In this document: positions 26,913-36,236 of the stretch, piece after piece | Numbering within the stretch: position 1 is the first letter of the stretch | How the letters are laid out: each line of letters starts with the position of its first letter | Source: CAWJMD01 sp963845675 | Lineage (GTDB): Bacteria > Actinomycetota > Actinomycetes > Actinomycetales > CAWJMD01 | DNA length: 64,000 nucleotides | Direction of reading: 5' to 3' | NCBI GenBank assembly: GCA_963845675.1 | Contig: CAWJSX010000005.1 | Coordinates: 558,001-622,000 of the forward strand | Notes under the pieces: generated by a model | Told to the model about the DNA's origin: nothing | Seen by the model: only the letters and a program-made list of their open reading frames with translations | Databases searched by the model: none | Made by a program: the position numbers and the translations under genes

Positions 26913-27622
26913 CCAGCTACCGGGACGGGGGACTGCTCGCCGGGATCCCGCCGCCCGACCCGCCGCCGGGTGCGGTCGCGGGCCTGGTGCTCGCCGCGGG
27001 GGAAGGCCGGCGGATGGGAGGTCCGAAGGCGCTCCTGCGCGACAGGCAGGGGGTCCCCTGGGTGCGGGCCCGTGCCGAGACCCTCGTCGAGTCGGGGTGC
27101 CGGCCCGTGCACGTGACGGTCGGCGCCGAGGCGTCGATGGTGCGCGACACGCTTCCGCGCAAGGTGGGCGCCGTCGTCGTGGACGACTGGGACGAGGGCA
27201 TGGGGGCCTCGCTGCGAGCCGGGCTGCGCAGCCTGGCCTCGCTCGGGCCCGAGCTGCAGGCGGTCGTGGTCGCCGTGGTCGACACGCCCGGACTCTCCGT
27301 CGCCGCGGTCCGCGCGGTGCTGGAGGCCGCCGTCGCCGCAGCGTCCGGCTCGACGTTGCACGGTGCGCTCGCCCAGGCCACCTACGACGGCGTGCCGGGC
27401 CACCCCGTGCTGCTCGGGCGCAACCACTGGCTCGGGGTGATCGACATGGCGGTGGGGGACGTCGGGGCCCGTGCCTACCTGGCCACCCAGCGTGTGCGCC
27501 GGATCGAGGTGGGGGACATCGCCGACGGCGCCGACATCGACACCCCGGAGGACTTCGTCCAGCACGAGCACCTCACGTCCGGACCGACGGCGCCCCTGCC
27601 GCACCGTCGACGGCCTTCGTAG
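26909..27622 (+). CDS. MocA/MobA-like nucleotidyltransferase (molybdenum cofactor cytidylyltransferase type)
   Basis: A 237-residue GT-A fold protein. AGLVLAAGEGRRMGGPKALL is the nucleotide-binding LAAGxGxRMGxxK motif. VVDDWDEGMGASLRAGLRSL and VVAVVDTPGLSVAAVRAVL (metal-binding Asp region) follow, then VPGHPVLLGRNHW and the tail ADIDTPEDF, as in MocA. MocA transfers CMP to Mo-molybdopterin to give the MCD cofactor used by xanthine-oxidase-family enzymes such as the CoxL encoded 7 kb downstream. The start ATG 26909 overlaps the DUF4031 stop. Assignment to CTP rather than GTP use is inferred from context. Confidence 0.85.
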   Translation: MTSYRDGGLLAGIPPPDPPPGAVAGLVLAAGEGRRMGGPKALLRDRQGVPWVRARAETLVESGCRPVHVTVGAEASMVRDTLPRKVGAVVVDDWDEGMGASLRAGLRSLASLGPELQAVVVAVVDTPGLSVAAVRAVLEAAVAAASGSTLHGALAQATYDGVPGHPVLLGRNHWLGVIDMAVGDVGARAYLATQRVRRIEVGDIADGADIDTPEDFVQHEHLTSGPTAPLPHRRRPS

Positions 27623-27625
27623 GCT
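27620..27625 (+). promoter_or_regulatory. -10 hexamer TAGGCT of a leaderless moaE promoter
   Basis: TAGGCT overlaps the end of mocA and ends 6 nt before ATG 27632. It suggests moaE has its own promoter in addition to readthrough from mocA. Confidence 0.45.
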
Positions 27626-27631
27626 GGCCGC

Positions 27632-28144
27632 ATGACCCGCCCCCAGCCCGACGCGCCCCACCCTGCCGTGGAGGCCGTGCCCCCGCCCCGCGAGCCCGAC
27701 GCCTCGCGGCTCCGGCCGCCCGCTCGCCGCGTCGTGCTGGCCGCCGTCGGAGCGGACGTGCTCGACCTGGACCACCACGCCGCCCTGGTCGCGGACCACG
27801 CCGCTGGAGCGGTGGTGACGTTCGCCGGGGTGGTCCGCGACCACGACCACGGCCGCGAGGTCGTCTCGATCGAGTACGTGGCCCACCCCAGCGCCGGCGA
27901 CCTCGTCCGCGAGGTGGCCGACGAGGTCGCCGCCCGGCACCCGGTCGACGCGCTGGCGGTCAGCCACCGCGTCGGCGAGCTGGCGGTCGGCGACGTGGCG
28001 CTGGCCGTCGCCGTCGCCGCGGCGCACCGGCAGGAGGCCTTCGCGGCCGCGTCGGACGTCGTCGAGACGGTCAAGCACCGGCTGCCCGTGTGGAAGCGGC
28101 AGGTCTTCGGAGACGGCAGCGACGAGTGGGTCGCCTGCCCCTGA
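27632..28144 (+). CDS. moaE: Molybdopterin synthase catalytic subunit MoaE
   Basis: A 170-residue protein. After a 30-residue Pro-rich head, the MoaE fold begins at VVLAAVGADVLDLDHHAALVADHAAGAVVTFAGVVRDHDHGREVVSIEYVAHPSA. RVGELAVGDVALAVAVAAAHRQEAFAAASDVVETVKHRLPVWKRQVFGDGSDEWV contains the active-site Lys region (VKHRLPVWKRQ). With MoaD it inserts two sulfurs into cyclic pyranopterin to form molybdopterin. It is convergent with moaD (14 nt apart). The Pro-rich N-terminal extension is unusual but harmless; the start is supported by the -10 spacing. Confidence 0.92.
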   Translation: MTRPQPDAPHPAVEAVPPPREPDASRLRPPARRVVLAAVGADVLDLDHHAALVADHAAGAVVTFAGVVRDHDHGREVVSIEYVAHPSAGDLVREVADEVAARHPVDALAVSHRVGELAVGDVALAVAVAAAHRQEAFAAASDVVETVKHRLPVWKRQVFGDGSDEWVACP

Positions 28145-28158
28145 GCGGTCCCGCCGGC

Positions 28159-28419
28159 TCAGCCTCCGGCGAAGGGCGGCAGCACGTCCACCTGCCGCAC
28201 GCCGTCCAGGCGCCGACCGGGCTCGCGCGCGGCGACGCCGTCGAGCAGGAGGCCGGCGACGACGAGCACCGGCACCAGGGGCGGGTGGCGGCGGCCGAGA
28301 GCGTCCCTCAGCGCCCGCACGTCGGAGTCCACCGGCAGGTCGACGGTCTCCTCGTGCACCCCGGCAGCCGCCGCCGCGCCCGCGAAGTAGCGCACCTGGA
28401 GCCGGTTCCCACCGCTCAC
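28159..28419 (-). CDS. moaD: Molybdopterin synthase sulfur-carrier subunit MoaD
   Basis: An 86-residue ubiquitin-like protein. VSGGNRLQVRYFAGAAAAAGVHEETVDLPVDSDVRALRDAL gives the MoaD start and helix, and VDVLPPFAGG the C-terminal Gly-Gly that becomes the thiocarboxylate donor. GTG 28419 is 1 nt after the moaA stop, so moaA and moaD form a coupled pair; an ATG 18 nt further upstream is possible. It works with MoaE, encoded just across the convergent junction. Confidence 0.9.
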   Translation of the reverse strand: MSGGNRLQVRYFAGAAAAAGVHEETVDLPVDSDVRALRDALGRRHPPLVPVLVVAGLLLDGVAAREPGRRLDGVRQVDVLPPFAGG

Positions 28420-28420
28420 G

Positions 28421-29518
<1,098 letters not shown>

Positions 29519-29524
29519 GTCCCC

Positions 29525-29530
29525 AGCGTA
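29525..29530 (-). promoter_or_regulatory. -10 hexamer TACGCT of a leaderless moaA promoter
   Basis: On the minus strand TACGCT is followed by 6 nt and the GTG at 29518, with no Shine-Dalgarno. It is back-to-back with the promoter region of the coxD-like gene, whose ATG 29584 has the weaker CAAGAT at the same 6-nt distance. Confidence 0.5.
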
Positions 29531-29583
29531 CGTCGGGCCACCGGCGGCTGGCTCGCCGAGTGGAGACCCCGCAAGATGGGGCC

Positions 29584-30474
29584 ATGCAGCGCACCGTCGC
29601 GGACCTCGCGTCCGCCCTCGCCGGCACCGGCTACCTCGCCGACGAGGGCCTCGCCACGGTGGCGTGGCTCGCCGTCGAGATGCGGCGTCCGTTGCTGCTC
29701 GAAGGGGAGCCCGGGACCGGCAAGACGGCCCTGGCACAGGCTCTCGCCGAGGCGCTCGGTGCGGAGCTGGTCCGCCTGCAGTGCTACGAGGGCATCGACG
29801 CGTCGCAGGCGCTGTACGACTGGGACTTCGCCCGGCAGGTGCTGCACCTGCGCGCCGTGGAGACCGCCGCGGCGGCCGGTCTCGGTCAGGCCGCCGACCT
29901 CTCGGTCGACGACGTGGAGCGCGACCTGTACACCGAGCGCTTCCTGCTCGACCGACCCGTGCTGCGAGCACTCCGCACGCAGCCGAGCGTGCTGCTCGTC
30001 GACGAGATCGACCGTGCGGACGACGAGTTCGAGGCCTTCCTGCTGGAGGTTCTCTCGACCGGGGCGGTCACCATCCCCGAGCTCGGCACCATCCGCGCGG
30101 AGCAGCCACCGCTGGTCGTGCTGACCTCGAACCGCACCCGCGAGGTGCACGACGCCCTCAAGCGGCGCTGCCTCTACCACTGGGTCGACCACCCGTCGCT
30201 GGCGCGCGAGGTCGAGATCCTGCGCACCCGGATGCCCGGACTCGACCAGCGTCTCGCCGAGCAGGTGGCGTCCGCCGTGCAGCGGATGCGTGACAGCGAC
30301 CTGCTCAAGCCCCCGGGGGTGGCCGAGTCGCTGGACTGGGCGGCCGCACTGGCCGCCCTCGGCGCCACGGAGCTCGACCACGACACCGCGGCGGCGACCC
30401 TGGGTGCCGTCGTCAAGTACCGCGAGGACACCGACCGGGTGCGGGCCGACCTGGACCGGCTGCTGGCCGGCTGA
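29584..30474 (+). CDS. coxD: MoxR-type AAA+ ATPase, CoxD-like
   Basis: A 296-residue AAA+ ATPase. Walker A is LLLEGEPGTGKTALAQALAEAL, Walker B SVLLVDEIDRADDEFEAFLLEVL, sensor 1 VVLTSNRTREVHDALKRRC and arginine finger KRRCLYHW. These chaperones work with VWA proteins; in carboxydotrophs CoxD unfolds the apo-enzyme so that sulfur and copper can be inserted at the molybdenum site. The next gene (12 nt away) is the VWA partner CoxE, which fixes the assignment. Here the target is the form II enzyme encoded downstream, so the modification may be only the sulfuration of Mo. Confidence 0.88.
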   Translation: MQRTVADLASALAGTGYLADEGLATVAWLAVEMRRPLLLEGEPGTGKTALAQALAEALGAELVRLQCYEGIDASQALYDWDFARQVLHLRAVETAAAAGLGQAADLSVDDVERDLYTERFLLDRPVLRALRTQPSVLLVDEIDRADDEFEAFLLEVLSTGAVTIPELGTIRAEQPPLVVLTSNRTREVHDALKRRCLYHWVDHPSLAREVEILRTRMPGLDQRLAEQVASAVQRMRDSDLLKPPGVAESLDWAAALAALGATELDHDTAAATLGAVVKYREDTDRVRADLDRLLAG

Positions 30475-30486
30475 GGCTGTCCCGCG

Positions 30487-31617
30487 GTGACGTCGTCGGC
30501 TCCGGAGCAGGGCGCGACCCTTGCGCTGCTCGGCTTCGCCCGCGCGCTGTCCGCGGCCGGTGTGGCCGTGACGCCCGACCGCGCGCAGCGCTTCGCCGAG
30601 GCCGCGGCGCTGGTCGGGGCCGGTGAGGCGACGGCGCTCTACTGGGCCGGACGGTCGACGCTGTGCAGCCAGCCCGACGACCTCCCGGTGTACGACCGGG
30701 TGTTCTCCCTCTGGTTCGCGGGGCGGCTACCCACCATGCGGCCGCGTCCTGCTCGGTCCGTGCCACCCCGGACCGCGGCATCGCTGGAGACCACGCCCGG
30801 CACCGGCGCCCCCGAACCGGACGACGACCCGGTCCGCGCGCTCGCGTCCGGCGCCGAGGTGCTCCGCCACCGGGACATCGCCGACCTCTCCCCGGCGGAG
30901 AAGGCGCGGATGGAGCGGCTCTTCGCCGGCCTGCAGCCGCGGCTGCCGCGCCGCGCGACATCCCGAAGGCGACCCGCGCCGCACGGCGAGGTGGACGCCC
31001 GCGCCCTGCTCCGCGACCAGCTTCGCCGCGGCGGGGAGGTCGGGCCGCCCCGTTGGCGCCGCCGCAGCGACCGCCCGCGCCGGGTCGTGATGCTGCTCGA
31101 CGTGTCGGGCTCGATGGCCCCCTACGCCGACGCCCTGCTGAGGCTCAGCCACCTGATGGTGCGCGCCGGGGTGAGGACCGGCGGTCGCGTCGAGGTGTTC
31201 AGCATGGGCACCCGGCTGACCCGGCTGACCCCCGTGCTGCGCCGCGTCCGGTCGGCGCCGGAGGCCGTGGCAGCGGCCGGTCGTGTGGTTCCGGACTGGT
31301 CGGGAGGGACCCGTCTCGGTGAGGTGCTCGCCGCGTTCGTGCAGCGCTGGGGCCGCCGCGGGGTAGCCCGTGGGGCGGTCGTGGTGATCTGCTCGGACGG
31401 GTGGGAGCGAGGAGACACCGCGCTCCTGGCCGAGCAGGCGGAGCAGCTGGCCCGCCTGGCCCATCGCCTGGTGTGGGTCAACCCGCACAGCGGCAAGACG
31501 GGGTACGAGCCCGTGCAGTCGGGCATCGTCGCGGCGCTTCCGCACCTCGACGACTTCGTGGCCGGCCACTCCCTGGCCGCCTTCTCCGAGCTCCTCGACG
31601 TGGTGGCGCGGTGCTGA
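30487..31617 (+). CDS. coxE: VWA-domain protein, CoxE-like
   Basis: A 376-residue protein with GTG start 30487, 12 nt after coxD. The N-terminal half contains ALYWAGRSTLCSQPDDLPVYDRVFSLWFAGR, conserved in CoxE. From about 198 there is a VWA domain with MIDAS motif MLLDVSGSMAPY, then DWSGGTRLGEVLAAFVQRWG (MIDAS Thr) and VVVICSDGWERGD. The C-terminus HLDDFVAGHSLAAFSELLDVV is typical. It partners the CoxD ATPase as substrate adaptor in maturation of molybdenum hydroxylases in the cytosol. The middle (about 85-190) is low-complexity and Arg-rich. Confidence 0.88.
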   Translation: MTSSAPEQGATLALLGFARALSAAGVAVTPDRAQRFAEAAALVGAGEATALYWAGRSTLCSQPDDLPVYDRVFSLWFAGRLPTMRPRPARSVPPRTAASLETTPGTGAPEPDDDPVRALASGAEVLRHRDIADLSPAEKARMERLFAGLQPRLPRRATSRRRPAPHGEVDARALLRDQLRRGGEVGPPRWRRRSDRPRRVVMLLDVSGSMAPYADALLRLSHLMVRAGVRTGGRVEVFSMGTRLTRLTPVLRRVRSAPEAVAAAGRVVPDWSGGTRLGEVLAAFVQRWGRRGVARGAVVVICSDGWERGDTALLAEQAEQLARLAHRLVWVNPHSGKTGYEPVQSGIVAALPHLDDFVAGHSLAAFSELLDVVARC

Positions 31618-31668
31618 CCCCACGCGGACGGCTTCCCGGCCGGGGGCACTGCGGGTGAGGATGGCCCC

Positions 31669-32049
31669 ATGACCCTCGCGATGAGCCACCTCACCGTCGA
31701 CTGCGCCGACCCCGTCCGGCTCGCAGGGTTCTGGGCGGAGGCGCTCGGCTGGGGTGTCGCGCCGGACTCCGGTGAGCAGCACGCTGCCATCGGTGGGCCT
31801 CGCCGTCCCGCCGGCACGCCCGGCTGGTTGTTCTTCGCCGTCCCGGAGCCCAAGACCGCGAAGAACCGGATGCACGTCGACCTCGAGGCGGACGACCTCG
31901 ACGCCGAGACCGAGCGGCTGGTGGCGCTCGGCGCCACGCTGGTGCACGAGAAGCGGGAGTGGGGCGCCCACTGGCGCACCCTGACCGACCCGGAAGGCAA
32001 CGAGTTCTGCGTCGTGGCGCGGGACACCGGAGGGTCGGACGGTGCGTGA
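31669..32049 (+). CDS. VOC-superfamily (glyoxalase-like) protein
   Basis: A 126-residue protein with two betaalphabetabetabeta units. LAMSHLTVDCADPVRLAGFWAEALGWGV gives the first metal-side strand and helix. KNRMHVDLEADDLDAETERLVALGATLVHEKREWGAHWRTLTDPEGNEFCVV is the standard second unit ending in DPEGNEFCV. The function could be a lyase, isomerase or binding protein; the metal ligands look like H/H/E. It is unexpected inside a cox operon, sitting between coxE and xdhC and overlapping the latter by 8 nt, so it may act on the substrate or product of the molybdenum enzyme. Confidence 0.88.
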   Translation: MTLAMSHLTVDCADPVRLAGFWAEALGWGVAPDSGEQHAAIGGPRRPAGTPGWLFFAVPEPKTAKNRMHVDLEADDLDAETERLVALGATLVHEKREWGAHWRTLTDPEGNEFCVVARDTGGSDGA

Positions 32050-33172
32050 CGTGCTCGACGAGCTCCTCGCCTGGTGGCGCGAGGGGCACCCCGTCGGTGT
32101 CGGGACCGTGGTCGCGACCTGGCGCTCGGCGCCCCGCCCTGCCGGTGCGAGCATGCTCGTGGGCCCCGAGGGCCAGGTGGTCGGGAGCGTCTCCGGTGGC
32201 TGCGTGGAGGGTGCCCTGTACGAGCTCGCGACCGAGGTCGTCGAGTCCGGGGAGCCGCAGCTGCAGCGGTACGGGGTCAGCGACGAGGACGCCTTCGCCG
32301 TCGGCCTGACGTGTGGAGGCATCCTGGACGTCTTCGTCGAACGCGTGGACCCCGCGTCCTTCCCCGAGCTGGCCGAGGTGGCTGCCGACGTCGACGCCGG
32401 GCGGCCGGTCTCGGTCGCGACCGTGGTGTCCCACGCGGACCGCAGCCTCGTGGGTCGGCGACTGGTCGTCCGCCCCGAGGACGCCGGGACCCCCACGGGC
32501 TCGCTGGGGTCCCCGCGCCTCGACGCGGCCGTCACCGACGACGCCAGGGGCCTGCTGGCCGCCGGGCGCACGGAGACCCTCGAGTACGGGCCGGAGGGGC
32601 AGCGCCGTGGTGAGGGCGCGCGCGTGTTCGTCGCGAGCTACGCCCCCCGTCCGCGGATGATCGTCTTCGGTGCCATCGACTTCGCGTCGGCGCTGGCGCG
32701 GACCGGCGCCTTCCTGGGGTACCGCGTCACGGTGTGCGACGCCCGGCCGGTGTTCGCCACGGCCTCGCGCTTCCCCGAGGCCGACGAGGTGGTCGTGGAC
32801 TGGCCGCACCGCTACCTGGCGGCCCAGGCGGAGCAGGGACTGGTCGACGAGCGCACCGTGCTCGCCGTGCTGACGCACGACCCCAAGTTCGACGTCCCGC
32901 TCCTCGAGGTCGCCCTACGCCTCCCCCAGGTCGCCTACATCGGTGCGATGGGATCGCGCGCGACCCACGACGACCGTGCCGCGCGGCTGGCTGCGGCGGG
33001 TGTCACCCCGGACGAGATGGCGAGGCTCTCGTCGCCGATCGGTCTCGACCTCGGCGCCCGGACGCCGGAGGAGACGGCGATCTCGATGGCCGCCGAGATC
33101 ATCGCCCTGCGGTGGAACGGGAGCGGGCGGCGCCTGAGCGACCTCACCGGACCGGTCCATCACGAGAGGTGA
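32042..33172 (+). CDS. XdhC/CoxF-family molybdenum enzyme maturation protein
   Basis: A 376-residue protein. VVATWRSAPRPAGASMLVGPEGQVVGSVSGGCVEGALYE is the N-terminal XdhC/CoxI domain with the conserved SGGCVE, and VGLTCGGILDVFVE follows. The C-terminal Rossmann-like half contains RMIVFGAIDFASALARTGAFLGYRVTVCDARPVFA, AVLTHDPKFDVPLLEVAL, VAYIGAMGSRATHDDRAARL and IGLDLGARTPEETAISMAAEIIA. XdhC binds molybdenum cofactor, promotes its sulfuration and hands it to the large subunit. GTG 32042 overlaps the VOC gene by 8 nt. It lies immediately before the coxS promoter region. Confidence 0.9.
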   Translation: MRDVLDELLAWWREGHPVGVGTVVATWRSAPRPAGASMLVGPEGQVVGSVSGGCVEGALYELATEVVESGEPQLQRYGVSDEDAFAVGLTCGGILDVFVERVDPASFPELAEVAADVDAGRPVSVATVVSHADRSLVGRRLVVRPEDAGTPTGSLGSPRLDAAVTDDARGLLAAGRTETLEYGPEGQRRGEGARVFVASYAPRPRMIVFGAIDFASALARTGAFLGYRVTVCDARPVFATASRFPEADEVVVDWPHRYLAAQAEQGLVDERTVLAVLTHDPKFDVPLLEVALRLPQVAYIGAMGSRATHDDRAARLAAAGVTPDEMARLSSPIGLDLGARTPEETAISMAAEIIALRWNGSGRRLSDLTGPVHHER

Positions 33173-33240
33173 TCCGGGCACGGCTGAGCATGATCCCGAT
33201 GCCAGCCCTTGCGGAATCGGGTACTTCAGCATTGGATCAG

Positions 33241-33258
33241 TTGTGACCCGTGCCACAA
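33241..33258. promoter_or_regulatory. CRP/GlxR-like binding site upstream of coxS
   Basis: TGTGACCCGTGCCACA (33242-33257) with flanking T/A matches TGTGA-N6-TCACA with one mismatch. It lies 40 nt before the coxS GTG and just downstream of a weak TTGCGG-N17-TTGGAT pair (33209-33237). Actinobacterial CRP/GlxR regulators bind this motif, and a site at +5 would favour repression. Position relative to the true transcription start is unknown. Confidence 0.5.
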
Positions 33259-33297
33259 CGCCGTGGCAGCCACGCGTCCGACGACGGAGGTCCCACA

Positions 33298-33765
33298 GTG
33301 CGCATCACGGTCGAAGTGGACGGGGTCAGCTGCACTGACGACGTCGCCCCCCGCACGCTGCTCGTCCACTACCTGCGAGAGGCGTTGGGGAAGACGGGGA
33401 CGGTGATCGGGTGCGACACCAGCAACTGCGGCGCCTGCACCGTGCACCTCGACGGGATCAGCGTGAAGTCGTGCACCGTGCTCGCAGTGCAGGCGGACGG
33501 GTCGACGGTCACCACGATCGAGGGCCTCGCGAGCGACGGCGAGCTCCACCCGATGCAGCAGGCCTTCCACGAGCACCACGGCCTGCAGTGCGGCTACTGC
33601 ACCCCCGGGATGATCATGGCGGCCTGCGCCCTCCTCGCCGAGAACCCGTCGCCCACGGAGTCTGAGGTGCGAGAAGGGCTGGAGGGCAACCTGTGTCGCT
33701 GTACCGGCTACCAGAACATCGTCAAGTCGGTGCTCGCCGCCGCTGAGGCCGGGGTTGCCCGGTGA
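33298..33765 (+). CDS. coxS: Molybdenum hydroxylase small [2Fe-2S] subunit, CoxS-like
   Basis: A 155-residue protein with GTG start 33298 and GGAGG at 33283. The plant-type [2Fe-2S] cluster uses Cys39, 44, 47 and 59 (CDTSNCGACTVHLDG). The second cluster in the helical domain uses Cys98, 101, 133 and 135 (CGYCTPGM and CRCTGYQNI). It passes electrons from the molybdenum site of CoxL to FAD on CoxM. It overlaps coxL by 4 nt. Length and all eight cysteines are as expected for an active subunit. Confidence 0.95.
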   Translation: MRITVEVDGVSCTDDVAPRTLLVHYLREALGKTGTVIGCDTSNCGACTVHLDGISVKSCTVLAVQADGSTVTTIEGLASDGELHPMQQAFHEHHGLQCGYCTPGMIMAACALLAENPSPTESEVREGLEGNLCRCTGYQNIVKSVLAAAEAGVAR

Positions 33766-36236
33766 CCGCCACCGAGGAGCGCCCGGCACGGCAGGTCGGC
33801 CAGGCACGGCGCCGCAAGGAGGACGCCCGTCTGGTCACAGGACGAACGCGATGGACCGACAACATCGTGCTGCCGGGGATGTTGCACCTGGCCTTCGTCC
33901 GCAGCCCCTACGCCCACGCGACGATCACGTCCGTCGACACGGAGGCGGCGAAGGCCTCGCCGGACGTTGTGGCGGTGCTGACCGGCGCCGACATCGACGA
34001 CGAACAGGGCAGCCTGCCGACCGCCTGGCCGATCACTGCCGACATGAAGAACCCTCGCCACCCGGCCATGCCCGCCGACCGGGTCGCGTTCGCGGGCGAG
34101 GCCGTCGCGGTCGTCGTGGCGCGCTCGGCGGCCGCGGCCCGCGACGCCGCCGACCTCGTCGACGTGGACTACGACGAGCTGCCCGCCGTCCTCGACATGG
34201 CCACAGCCCTCGATGAAGGCGCACCCCTGGCCCACCCCGACCTGGGCACCAACGAGAGCGCGACGTGGGTGTTCGACTCGGCCGAGGCGGGCACCGGCGA
34301 GGACGTCGAGGACGCGATCACCGCCGCCCGCGCCGACGGCGTGGTGATCGAGCGCACGCTCCGGCAGCAGCGGCTGGCCCCCGCCTTCATGGAGCCGCGG
34401 TCGGTCGTGGTCGACCCCACGGGTGAGCAGATCACGATGTGGTCGTCGACCCAGGTGCCACACATCGTCCGGGTCATGATGGCCCTGGTCACCGGCGTGC
34501 CCGAGTCGAAGATCCGGGTCGTCGCCCCGGATGTCGGGGGCGGTTTCGGCGGCAAGCTGCAGTTCACGCCCGAGGAGCTGGCGACGTTCCTCGTCGCCAA
34601 GCGCCTGGGCAAGCCGGTGAAGTTCACCGAGACGCGCACGGAGTCCCTCATGACGGGGCACCACGGACGGGACCAGATCCAGAAGCTCACGCTGGCCGCG
34701 ACGAAGGAGGGCAGGGTCACCGGCCTCAAGGTGGAGCTGCTCGCGGACATGGGCGCCTACCTGGGGCTCGTCACGCCGGGCGTGCCGATCCTCGGGGCGT
34801 TCATGTACAACGCCATCTACAAGTTCGCGGCCTACCGCTTCTCGTGCACCAACGTCTTCACGAACAAGACCTGGACGGACGCCTACCGCGGTGCGGGCCG
34901 TCCGGAGGCGACCTTCGCGATCGAGCGCATGATGGACGAGCTCGCGGTCGAGCTGGGTGAGGACCCGCTCGAGGTCCGCAGGCGGAACTGGATCACGCAC
35001 GACGAGTTCCCCTTCACGTCGGTGGCGGGCCTCGAGTACGACTCGGGCAACTACGAGGCGGCGACCGCGCGCGCCGTCGAGCTCTTCGACTACGAGGGCC
35101 TGCGACGGGAGCAGGCCGAGCGCCGCGAACGCCAGGACCCTGTCCAGCTCGGTATCGGCGTCTCGACGTTCACGGAGATGTGCGGTCTCGCACCCTCGAG
35201 GGTGCTGGGCGCGCTCAGGTACGCGGCCGGTGGCTGGGAGAGCGCGTCGATCCGCATGCTGCCGACAGGCAAGGTCGAGGTCGTGACCGGGGTCAGCCCC
35301 CACGGGCAGGGCCACGAGACGGCGTGGAGCCAGATAGTGGCGGACCAGCTGGGCGTGGCCTTCGAGGACGTCGAGGTCCTCCACGGCGACACCCAGGTCT
35401 CTGCGCGCGGACTGGACACGTACGGGTCCCGCTCGTTGGTCGTCGGCGGGATCGCCGTCGTCAAGGCGGCGCAGAAGGTGATCGAGAAGGCCCGCCCGAT
35501 CGCGGCTCACCAACTCGAGGTCGACGCCGCCGACCTCGAGTTCGCGGACGGACGCTTCTCGGTCAAGGGCACGGACAAGGGGATGGGGCTCGCCGAGGTG
35601 GCGTTCGCCGTGTTCTCGTCGCACAACCTGCCGGACGGGGTGGAGCCGAGCCTCGACTCCGAGGCCGCGTTCGACCCCGACAACTTCTCCTACCCGCACG
35701 GCACGCACCTGTGCGCCACCGACGTGGACACCGAGACCGGTCGGGTCACGATCCGCAGCTACGTCAGCGTCGACGACGTCGGCGTGGTGGTGAACCCGCA
35801 GATCGTCGAGGGCCAGGTGCACGGTGGGATCCTGCAAGGCATCTCCCAGGCGCTCTGGGAGGAGGCCGTGCACGACGAGCAGGGCACCCTGACCACCGCC
35901 ACGTTCGTCGACTACCTGCTGCCGACGGCCGTCGACGCCCCCCACCTGACCACCGACCGCACGACGACCCCGTCGACGACCAACCCCCTGGGAGTCAAGG
36001 GCGTCGGGGAGGCCGGTGCCATCGCGTCGACGCCCGCGGTGGTGAACTCCGTGCTCGACGCGGTCCGCCACCTCGGCGTCCGCGACATCGAGATGCCGCT
36101 CTCGCCGCAGCGGGTGTGGAAGGCGATCACCGGAGCGGGTACCGCCGGCCCCGCGTCGGAGGCCGCCGCCGCCGGGTCGCACTGGGAGGAACCGGTGCAG
36201 TCCGGCGGGATCGAGCCCGAGGGAGAGCGCGCATGA
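33762..36236 (+). CDS. Molybdenum hydroxylase large subunit, form II CoxL-like
   Basis: An 824-residue xanthine-oxidase-family molybdopterin subunit. VGGGFGGKLQFTPEE (258-271) and GVSPHGQGHETAW are cofactor-binding motifs. The active-site loop is AYRGAGR (374-380), the hallmark of form II; true CO dehydrogenases have AYXCSFR with the Cu-binding Cys. The catalytic Glu is at about 750 in GVKGVGEAGA. It hydroxylates or oxidises an unknown (possibly aromatic or aldehyde) substrate, with MCD as cofactor. It forms the LMS heterotrimer with neighbouring CoxS and CoxM. Genes overlap on both sides by 4 nt. Many form II proteins are called carbon monoxide dehydrogenase; the loop argues against that. 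Confidence 0.92.
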   Translation: MTATEERPARQVGQARRRKEDARLVTGRTRWTDNIVLPGMLHLAFVRSPYAHATITSVDTEAAKASPDVVAVLTGADIDDEQGSLPTAWPITADMKNPRHPAMPADRVAFAGEAVAVVVARSAAAARDAADLVDVDYDELPAVLDMATALDEGAPLAHPDLGTNESATWVFDSAEAGTGEDVEDAITAARADGVVIERTLRQQRLAPAFMEPRSVVVDPTGEQITMWSSTQVPHIVRVMMALVTGVPESKIRVVAPDVGGGFGGKLQFTPEELATFLVAKRLGKPVKFTETRTESLMTGHHGRDQIQKLTLAATKEGRVTGLKVELLADMGAYLGLVTPGVPILGAFMYNAIYKFAAYRFSCTNVFTNKTWTDAYRGAGRPEATFAIERMMDELAVELGEDPLEVRRRNWITHDEFPFTSVAGLEYDSGNYEAATARAVELFDYEGLRREQAERRERQDPVQLGIGVSTFTEMCGLAPSRVLGALRYAAGGWESASIRMLPTGKVEVVTGVSPHGQGHETAWSQIVADQLGVAFEDVEVLHGDTQVSARGLDTYGSRSLVVGGIAVVKAAQKVIEKARPIAAHQLEVDAADLEFADGRFSVKGTDKGMGLAEVAFAVFSSHNLPDGVEPSLDSEAAFDPDNFSYPHGTHLCATDVDTETGRVTIRSYVSVDDVGVVVNPQIVEGQVHGGILQGISQALWEEAVHDEQGTLTTATFVDYLLPTAVDAPHLTTDRTTTPSTTNPLGVKGVGEAGAIASTPAVVNSVLDAVRHLGVRDIEMPLSPQRVWKAITGAGTAGPASEAAAAGSHWEEPVQSGGIEPEGERA

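Noticed and set aside
33762..36236. Genuine carbon monoxide dehydrogenase
   Set aside because: Active loop is AYRGAGR (form II) and lacks the Cys of AYXCSFR needed for the Mo-Cu site.
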